A stretch of DNA of 64,000 bases. Source: Streptomyces diastatochromogenes (GTDB lineage Bacteria; Actinomycetota; Actinomycetes; Streptomycetales; Streptomycetaceae). The DNA lies in contig NZ_MCGQ01000034.1 in NCBI RefSeq assembly GCF_002242805.1, forward strand, positions 1 to 64,000, in the 5' to 3' direction. A model generated the notes under the pieces. The model worked only from the letters and a program-made list of their open reading frames with translations. It made no database searches and had not been told where the DNA came from. How positions within the stretch are numbered: position 1 is the first letter of the stretch; each line of letters begins with the position of its first letter. The translations under genes were made by a program, and so were the position numbers. Below are positions 9,243 to 15,699 of the stretch, in pieces.

Positions 9243-11410
9243 GCGGGCTCCCCGTACTGGATGCCCCGCCCGTTGGTGGCGAGGTAGACACGGCCGTACA
9301 CGCGCGGATCACCGGTGATGGCGTCGCCGATGTACCCCCACTGGTGGGCGTCGTCGTTGATGCGCACCCAGCTCTTCGCCTCGTCGTCGGAGCGGTAGAC
9401 GGCGGTGCTGCTGCCGGTGGACCCGACCTGGTAGATCGCCGGGTAGTCGGAGCCGTCGGCCGCCTTGCCGAAGCCGAGGGTGTACGAGGCCCGGCAACTG
9501 GCGACCTTCGAGAAGCTCGCCCCGCCGTCGGTGGACCGGTACAGCCCGTTCCACTTGGCGCTCAGCCACAGGTCACCCGAGCGTCCGGGCGCGGCGACCA
9601 GATGGAACTGGTTGTCCCCGGCGGGCAACCCATCGGCCCGCCTGCCGAACGTGAGCCCGCCGTCAGTGCTGGCGTACACGTTTCCGCTGTCGGTGTCGTA
9701 CGCGTAGAAGAGCGTCGGGTCGGCGGGGTCGGCGACCGGTGTGGCGCCCTTCGGGAAGGAGGGGACCTCGGACCAGGTGGCCCCGTTGTCCGCCGAGCGG
9801 TGGGCCGGGTACTTGGTGCCGTCCCAGTGCACGAAGGACCACAGCAGCACGCTTCCGTCGGCGTTGGCGGCGATCGGCCCCGGCGCGTCCTTGGCGAGGC
9901 CCGGCTGGGCCGCGAAGGGCGCCCAGGTGCGCCCGCCGTCCTGCGAGAAGGCGCCGTTCCCGTGGTCTCCCCAGCCGGTCCGGACGACGTACGACGGTCT
10001 CGCCGCGGCCTGCGCGAGCCCGGTGGCCGTGCCGAACACGGGGTTGGTGGCCATGCCGCGCGACGGGGACGCGGTGAGCCGCTCGTGGTACATCACGCCG
10101 ATGTCCCCGCTCCCGCTGATCAGGTGCGCCTCCCCGGCCGGGGGCGAGATCAGCCGGCGCACGGACGTCTCCTCCAGGCCCCGGATCTGCGGTGCCCAGT
10201 GGGTCAGGTCGCGGGTGCCGTAGAGGGTGGCGCCGGTGCCGTAGAGGACGTGGCGTGAGTCGTACGGGTCGATGGCGACGGCCTGGATCCACCAGCCGAA
10301 CTTGGGCTCGTCACCGCCCCACTTGAGGAAGGGGGTCTCGGACACGTCGAAGACGGCCGTGTCCTTCAGCGAGGCCCAGCTGCGGCCGCCGTCGGTGGTG
10401 CGGTACAGGGTGTCCACGGCCGACCAGCGGTTGTTGGTGGAGACGACGACGGTGCCGGGGCGGCGGGCGTCGACGGCGACACCGCCGTAGCCGAAGGTGT
10501 CGGCGCCGCCCGGGGTGGCCGGGGTGACGTCGGTCCAGACGCCGGTCGGGGTGGCCAGCTTGTGCACGCTGCCGTCGGACTGGCCGTTGGGGCCCGGGGC
10601 GTTGGCGTACGTGACGTACAGCTCCCGGGTGTGCCGGTCGTAGGCGGCGCGGATCGGGACCTTGGCGGCGGTGCCGGTGGGCTGTCCGGGGACGGGCTCC
10701 CATGTGGTGCCGTCGGTGGTGCGGAACAGGTTGGCGGAGCTGCCGTCGGCGTCGCCCCAGCCGGCGTAGAGGGTACGTCCGGCGGCGACGAGGAGGGTGA
10801 CGCCCTGGCCGGAGGCGGTGGGGGCGGGCGGGAAGCCGCTTGCCTGGGCCCAAGTCGCGCCGCTGTCCGTCGACTTGAGCAGCCCGTCGTGGCGGGTACC
10901 GAGCCACAGGATGTCGCTGTCGCACGGATCGACGAGCAGCCGCTCGCCCGCGCCCCGGCCGTCCTCGTTGGCACCGAGCTTCACGGTGAGGTCGGTGCGC
11001 TGCCAGGTGCTGCCGCGGTCCTCGGAGCGCAGGATCGCGCCGTTGCCTGCCCAGGACTGGGAGTAGGCGCCGAGGGCGAGGTAGAGGCGGTCCGGGTGGA
11101 CGGGGTCCACGGCCATGGCCTCCACGCCGAGGAGGTTCCAGTCGTCCCAGCCGAGGTGGTCGATGAGGGGAGTCCAGCGGGCGGTGCGGGTGTCCCATCG
11201 GTATGCGCCGCCGATGTCCGTGCGGGCGTAGGCGAGGGCGGGGGTGGTGGGGTGGAAGAGGATGCCGGTGACGAATCCGGTGCCGCCGATCACTGCCGTG
11301 CGCCAGCGGTACGCGGGCTGCTTGGCTTCGGCGGCGTGGGCGGGTAGTGCGGTGAGGGCCGCCGCGACTGCCGTTCCGGCGAGGACGGTTCTGCGGCTCA
11401 GGCTGGGCAT
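9239..11410 (-). CDS. Tat-exported GH74 endo-xyloglucanase
   Basis: A 723-residue GH74 enzyme, a family whose characterised members are overwhelmingly xyloglucanases. A twin-arginine signal (SRRTVLAG, then a hydrophobic stretch to ALPAHA) precedes two seven-bladed beta-propellers made of repeats such as RTDIGGAYRWD and RTTDGGRSWASL. No cellulose-binding module is fused. It is the most specific xyloglucan marker in the locus. It overlaps GH42 by 4 bp. A 281-bp gap separates it from the upstream permease, so it may have its own promoter or depend on read-through. Confidence 0.92.
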   Translation of the reverse strand: MPSLSRRTVLAGTAVAAALTALPAHAAEAKQPAYRWRTAVIGGTGFVTGILFHPTTPALAYARTDIGGAYRWDTRTARWTPLIDHLGWDDWNLLGVEAMAVDPVHPDRLYLALGAYSQSWAGNGAILRSEDRGSTWQRTDLTVKLGANEDGRGAGERLLVDPCDSDILWLGTRHDGLLKSTDSGATWAQASGFPPAPTASGQGVTLLVAAGRTLYAGWGDADGSSANLFRTTDGTTWEPVPGQPTGTAAKVPIRAAYDRHTRELYVTYANAPGPNGQSDGSVHKLATPTGVWTDVTPATPGGADTFGYGGVAVDARRPGTVVVSTNNRWSAVDTLYRTTDGGRSWASLKDTAVFDVSETPFLKWGGDEPKFGWWIQAVAIDPYDSRHVLYGTGATLYGTRDLTHWAPQIRGLEETSVRRLISPPAGEAHLISGSGDIGVMYHERLTASPSRGMATNPVFGTATGLAQAAARPSYVVRTGWGDHGNGAFSQDGGRTWAPFAAQPGLAKDAPGPIAANADGSVLLWSFVHWDGTKYPAHRSADNGATWSEVPSFPKGATPVADPADPTLFYAYDTDSGNVYASTDGGLTFGRRADGLPAGDNQFHLVAAPGRSGDLWLSAKWNGLYRSTDGGASFSKVASCRASYTLGFGKAADGSDYPAIYQVGSTGSSTAVYRSDDEAKSWVRINDDAHQWGYIGDAITGDPRVYGRVYLATNGRGIQYGEPA

Positions 11411-11605
11411 GGGGTACCTCGCTGGACGTGGGTTGATTGGTGGACCGGTACTGCTGCCGGCCGGGGGTGGGTCCGCTCACCGGCGCTGGCAGGGTGCCGC
11501 TGCGCCCACCCGTGCCGCCCCAGCGGCACGACTGCCCGCAGCTAGGGCGGCATGGCAGACGGCTGCGTGGCTACGGAGCGCATGCAGCAGACGTGCGCAG
11601 CAACT

Positions 11606-11642
11606 CCCCAGGGGCGCGGGGAACTGCGCGACCAGCCCCCAC
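11606..11642. repeat. Dispersed Streptomyces-type GC-rich intergenic element
   Basis: A 37-bp segment built around AGGGGCGCGGGGAACTGCGC, with complementary GGGGC and GCCCC ends and an inner GCGC/GCGC pair, lies in the 281-bp gap between the second permease and GH74. I recall near-identical sequences in many streptomycete intergenic regions, but cannot confirm that here. It could act as a terminator or mRNA-processing hairpin that lowers GH74-GH42-GH95 expression relative to the transporter genes. Confidence 0.45.
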
Positions 11643-11691
11643 TCACCCGCACCCGCCGACGAACCGCACCGCCCCCTTGAGAAGGCACCCG

Positions 11692-12636
11692 TCAGCCCTT
11701 GATCGCCCCCGTCAACATCCCCTTCTTGAAATGCCTCTGGACGAACGGCGACAACACAGCAACCGGCACCAGCGCCAGCACCATCACCGCCATCTGAACT
11801 GCCAGCGGCGAAAGCTGCCCGGTGTTGATCTGCGTGGCCAGCCCCACCGGACGTTCCTGCTTCTGCACCAGCTGGATCATGACGTTCTGCAGCGGCATCA
11901 TCTTCTGGTCGGTGAGATAGATCGACGCGTTGAACCAGGCACTCCAGTACCCCACCGCGTAGAACAGCGTGATGACGGCCAGCACCGCCCGGGACAGCGG
12001 CAGCACGATCTGCCACAGGATCCGCCAGTCCCCCGCCCCGTCGATCCGCGCACTGTCGATGAGTTCGGACGAGATGCCCATGAAGAACCCACGCAGCACC
12101 AGGATGTTGAAGACGCTCACGGCACTGGGCAGGATCAGCGCCAAGTAGGTGTCGGTCAGACCGAGCGCCTGCACCAGCAGGTACGTCGGGATGAGGCCCG
12201 CCCCGAAGAACATCGTCGCCAGCAGAGTCATCAGAATCCACCGATGCCCCAGTGACCCCCGCCGCGAGAGACCGTACGCACACAGCACCGACACCGCCAT
12301 GCTGAACAACGTGCCCACCAGCGTCACCCCGAGGCTGACCAGGGCCGCCCGCTGCACCTGTCCGCCGCCGAGCAGTTCCCGGTAGGCGACGAAGGTGATG
12401 CCCTTCGGGAGCACCACCAGGCCGCCCGTCTCGTCGATGACCTTCTTCGGGGAGAGGCTGGTGACGATCACGATCCACAGCGGGAAGAGGATCGCGAAGC
12501 AGGCGATGCCGAGGACAAGACCCTTCGCGGCGAGCCCGGCTCTGGCCGGCTCCTCCTCCCACGCGGGCCGTGGCGGCGCGGCCCATCGGCTCGGTTTCTC
12601 CTGCGCGAGCGGCGGCCGCTCGACTACGGCGCTCAC
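11692..12636 (-). CDS. Carbohydrate ABC permease (second subunit)
   Basis: A 314-residue inner-membrane permease of the MalG/LplC-like carbohydrate ABC family, with about six predicted helices and the cytoplasmic EAA-type loop around SARIDGAGDWRILWQIVLPL. The start is GTG 12636, overlapping the upstream permease stop by 4 bp (GTGA), so translation is coupled. With its partner permease and the lipoprotein it should import xyloglucan oligosaccharides. No ATPase gene is present nearby, so a shared MsiK-type ATPase is expected; that is family knowledge. Confidence 0.9.
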   Translation of the reverse strand: MSAVVERPPLAQEKPSRWAAPPRPAWEEEPARAGLAAKGLVLGIACFAILFPLWIVIVTSLSPKKVIDETGGLVVLPKGITFVAYRELLGGGQVQRAALVSLGVTLVGTLFSMAVSVLCAYGLSRRGSLGHRWILMTLLATMFFGAGLIPTYLLVQALGLTDTYLALILPSAVSVFNILVLRGFFMGISSELIDSARIDGAGDWRILWQIVLPLSRAVLAVITLFYAVGYWSAWFNASIYLTDQKMMPLQNVMIQLVQKQERPVGLATQINTGQLSPLAVQMAVMVLALVPVAVLSPFVQRHFKKGMLTGAIKG

Positions 12637-13646
12637 TTCTCGTACACCCCCTGCTCGCCCATGAGGTGGGCCACCTTGTTCGCCACGAGGACGAGGGTCA
12701 GTCCGACGATGCCCTTGATCAGACCGGCCGCCGCCGCGTAGCTGAAGTCCTGGTTGCGGATGCCGTTCCACCACACGTACGTGTCCAGCACCTCGGAGGC
12801 GTCCGGTCCCACCGCCTGCCGCTGGAGCAGGAACTGCTCGAAGCCGACGGTGAGGGCGTCGCCGACGCGCAGCACCAGCAGCAGGGCGATCACCGGGCGC
12901 AGGGCGGGCAGCGTGATGTGCCACATGCGGCGCCAGCGTCCGGCGCCGTCCATGGCGGCGGCCTCGTACAGGTCGGTGGAGACGGCGGCCAGGGCCGCGA
13001 GGAAGACGATGATGCCCCAGCCCGCGTCCTTCCAGACCATCTGGGCGGTCACCAGGTACTTGAAGACCGACGGGTCGGTCATGATGTCGAACCCGGAGTG
13101 CCCGTGCTGCCGCAGGGTCTGCGCGATGACGCCGGCGCCGCCGAAGATCTGCTGGAAGACGGTGACGACCAGCACCCACGAGAAGAAGTGCGGCAGATAC
13201 ATGACGGCCTGGGCGACCGCGCGGACCCGGGGCCTGATCACGCTGTTGATGAGCAGGGCCAGCGCGATCGGGATCGGGAAGTACAGCACCAGCTGGAGGA
13301 AGAAGAGCACGAACGTGTTCTGCACCGCGTGCCAGAACTCCGTGTCCTGGAAGACCCGCTGGAACTGGTCCAGGCCCACCCAGGGGCTCTGGAACATGGC
13401 GACGAAGCCGTTGTCGCTCAGGTAGGGGTCGTAGTCCTGGAAGGCGACCACGTTGCCGAGGATCGGGACGTAGTTGAAGACCAGGAGCAGCAGAAGCACC
13501 GGCAGCGTCATGAGGATGAGCGTGCGGTCGCGGCGGAACCTGATCCTGAGGCTGAGCCTACCGCCCTGCCCCCGGCGTCCGGTGACGCCGGAGGCGGCCG
13601 GTGTCCGCTTCGCCTCGGCCTTGCTGCGCGGGACGGTGCTGGTCAC
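12633..13646 (-). CDS. Carbohydrate ABC permease (first subunit, LplB-like)
   Basis: A 337-residue LplB/UgpA-like permease. A basic cytoplasmic N-terminus precedes helix 1 (LILMTLPVLLLLLVFNYVPI). The EAA loop reads YEAAAMDGAGRWRRMWHITLP. The start is GTG 13646, in a GTGA overlap with the lipoprotein stop; the next permease starts by the same kind of overlap. The lipoprotein and both permeases are therefore one coupled transport unit. Confidence 0.9.
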   Translation of the reverse strand: MTSTVPRSKAEAKRTPAASGVTGRRGQGGRLSLRIRFRRDRTLILMTLPVLLLLLVFNYVPILGNVVAFQDYDPYLSDNGFVAMFQSPWVGLDQFQRVFQDTEFWHAVQNTFVLFFLQLVLYFPIPIALALLINSVIRPRVRAVAQAVMYLPHFFSWVLVVTVFQQIFGGAGVIAQTLRQHGHSGFDIMTDPSVFKYLVTAQMVWKDAGWGIIVFLAALAAVSTDLYEAAAMDGAGRWRRMWHITLPALRPVIALLLVLRVGDALTVGFEQFLLQRQAVGPDASEVLDTYVWWNGIRNQDFSYAAAAGLIKGIVGLTLVLVANKVAHLMGEQGVYEK

Positions 13647-15349
13647 TTCGCCGAGCCGGTGTCGTCGAGCAGCTTCCGGTACCAGTCGCGCAGGTCGTCG
13701 CCGCCCTGCTTCTTCCAGTCGGACACCGCCTGCTGCACGTCGCCGACCTTCTTGCGGCCGCGCACGACGTCGTCCTCCAGCTGCTCGAAGTTGTCGGCCA
13801 GGTTGGACCAGCGGCTGGGTTCGGTGATCGTGAGGCCGTAGAAGGAGGACTTCTTGGTGAAGGCGCCCATGCGCTGCTGCCACTCGACCATGCCCCGGGT
13901 GACCTCGGGGAAGTCGGGGTGGGCGACGAACGGGGCCGGGTCGCCGGTGTAGTCGAAGGCGCCGACGACCTCGTTGACACCCTGGGTGGTCTTGTTGGGG
14001 ACGCCCTTCTTCAGGGTGAAGTCGGTCGTCTCCGCGCCGTAGTTGGTGAGCAGCCACTCCTTGGTGCCGTAGGGGGAGGCGCAGAAGTCGGCGATCGCGA
14101 GGAAGTCCTTGATCTGCTGCTTGGAGGCCTTCTTGCTGATGAAGGTGAAGATGTTCGAGGGCTGGACCGCCCACAGCAGCGGGTTGCCGCCGTCGTGGGT
14201 GAAGATGTCCATCGCGGCCATCTCGAAGTCGGGGTTCTGGGTGCGCTGTTCGGAGGTCTTGCCGTACCAGTCGGACAGGTCCTGGTTGTAGACGAGGAGC
14301 TTGCCGGCGGTGAACCGGTTGCTGGCCGGGTTCGTGGTCTTGCCGGCCTTGTCGTCCGGGTGGACCACGCCCGCGGCGAACAGCTTGCGCGCCCACTCCA
14401 GGGCTTCCAGGTACTCCTCGGTCTCGACCCGGTTGATCAGCTTGCCGCCCTGCAGGTTCCACCACAGCGCCTTGTCGCTGCCGTTGAGGACGCCGAAGGC
14501 GTTGAAGGCGGTCCACTTCATGTCGGAGCAGGCCCACACGCCGCCCTTGGCGTCGGTGGCCTCCTTCGCCCAGGCGAGGAACTCGTCGGTGCTCTTGGGG
14601 AGTTTCCAGCCCTTCTTGTCGAAGACGTCCTTGCGGTAGAAGGGCGCGATGTTGGTGACGTAGGAGGCGGGCATCGGGATCGCGCGGAGCTGGCCGCCGA
14701 AGATGGCGCGCTGCCAGGCGTCGGTGGGGACGGCCGCGAGGTTCGGGTAGTCCTTGACCTTGTCGCCGGAGAGGTAGGGGCCGAGGTCGGCGAACTTGGC
14801 GTTGATCGCGCTGGGTATCTTGCCCATCAGGTTCCAGCCGGGGACCACCACGACGTCCGGGATGTCGCTGGAGGCGAGGACGGCACCCAGCTTCTCGTCG
14901 TAGGTGTTGCCGTCCTGGTTCTGCCAGGTGACGTCGACGCCGATGGCCTCGTTCATGGCCTTGTAGTACGGGTTGCCGTTGTCCGGCGGGGTGCCCCACA
15001 ACGGGGCCATGATCTTCAGCTTGCCGCCGCTGCCGAGCTTCTTCGGGACCGAGGTCTTCAGCTGGTCCATGGCGATGGCCCGGGTGAAGCCGGCCGCCGA
15101 GCCGTTCTTCGCCGGGATGTCCGGGGCCACGACGCTGGAGGCGACGAACGCCGGGAGGATCTTCTGCGCCGCCTTGCCCGAGGTGGTGCCTTCCTTGCGG
15201 CCCTCCTGCCCGCCGCCGCAGGCGGTGAGCAGCGGCATCCCGCCGGCCACCGCCGCGGCGGCGACCGCGGTGGAGGCGAGGAAGCTTCTCCGGCTGGGGG
15301 AGCTTCTCCGGCTGGGCGCGGAGGATGCGGAGGCGGCGTTCGGCGTCAT
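13643..15349 (-). CDS. Tat-dependent sugar-binding lipoprotein (LplA-like)
   Basis: A 568-residue extracellular solute-binding protein, larger than MalE-type proteins and resembling the LplA class for oligosaccharides. The signal has a twin-arginine motif (SRRSFLAS) and a lipobox LTAC with lipidated Cys44. The twin-arginine segment is duplicated (PSRRSSPSRRSF) by an 18-bp tandem repeat in the DNA. It is the first gene of the minus-strand operon, reading away from GH3, with operators about 110 bp upstream. The ligand is predicted to be xyloglucan oligosaccharide from context only. Confidence 0.88.
   Translation of the reverse strand: MTPNAASASSAPSRRSSPSRRSFLASTAVAAAAVAGGMPLLTACGGGQEGRKEGTTSGKAAQKILPAFVASSVVAPDIPAKNGSAAGFTRAIAMDQLKTSVPKKLGSGGKLKIMAPLWGTPPDNGNPYYKAMNEAIGVDVTWQNQDGNTYDEKLGAVLASSDIPDVVVVPGWNLMGKIPSAINAKFADLGPYLSGDKVKDYPNLAAVPTDAWQRAIFGGQLRAIPMPASYVTNIAPFYRKDVFDKKGWKLPKSTDEFLAWAKEATDAKGGVWACSDMKWTAFNAFGVLNGSDKALWWNLQGGKLINRVETEEYLEALEWARKLFAAGVVHPDDKAGKTTNPASNRFTAGKLLVYNQDLSDWYGKTSEQRTQNPDFEMAAMDIFTHDGGNPLLWAVQPSNIFTFISKKASKQQIKDFLAIADFCASPYGTKEWLLTNYGAETTDFTLKKGVPNKTTQGVNEVVGAFDYTGDPAPFVAHPDFPEVTRGMVEWQQRMGAFTKKSSFYGLTITEPSRWSNLADNFEQLEDDVVRGRKKVGDVQQAVSDWKKQGGDDLRDWYRKLLDDTGSAK
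15283..15318. repeat. 18-bp tandem duplication in the lipoprotein signal region
   Basis: AGCTTCTCCGGCTGGG occurs at 15283-15298 and again at 15301-15316, an 18-bp period. It encodes the doubled SPSRRS segment of the lipoprotein, so two candidate twin-arginine motifs are present. Confidence 0.75.
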
Positions 15350-15456
15350 TGCGTCAACCCTTCATGGCGCACCAGGACACCCGGCGGTGGGCCGTCGGCT
15401 GCGGTGTCTCGAGTGGATCTGGCTGAGCTGAAGCGCTCGCAGTGCGGGGCGGCTAG

Positions 15457-15470
15457 TCGAAGCGCTTCGA
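15457..15470. promoter_or_regulatory. LacI-family operator 3
   Basis: TCGAAGCGCTTCGA is a 14-bp perfect palindrome identical to the core of operator 1, lying 108 bp upstream of the lipoprotein start. Confidence 0.78.
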
Positions 15471-15638
15471 TGTTGCTGCGAGGTTAAGTGAACACCTGGG
15501 GGCGCACAAGGGTCGATCCCAAGATTCCTCCGATGTGCCACGTCAGCCGCAGATCGTCCGTCCCGCATGCCTTGTAGGTGAGAAGTCCGGGCTGATTCGA
15601 CACAGTGCCTTGACACCCTGTGGGTGGTCGAATGAGCA

Positions 15639-15652
15639 TCGAAGCGCTTCGA
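15639..15652. promoter_or_regulatory. LacI-family operator 4
   Basis: TCGAAGCGCTTCGA is again a perfect palindrome, ending 34 bp before the GH3 ribosome binding site. That position would block GH3 transcription. Confidence 0.78.
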
Positions 15653-15699
15653 AAGCTTCTCGTCAGCTCCTCGTCGTTCCATCGCAAGGGGAACCGCCC

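Larger units (their letters stand above)
15350..15699. promoter_or_regulatory. Divergent promoter region, transporter operon / GH3
   Basis: This 350-bp non-coding region separates the divergent lipoprotein and GH3 genes. It contains two full operators (15457-15470, 15639-15652) and a partial site GAAGCGCTC at 15430-15438. I could not assign clear -35 or -10 elements. Confidence 0.7.
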
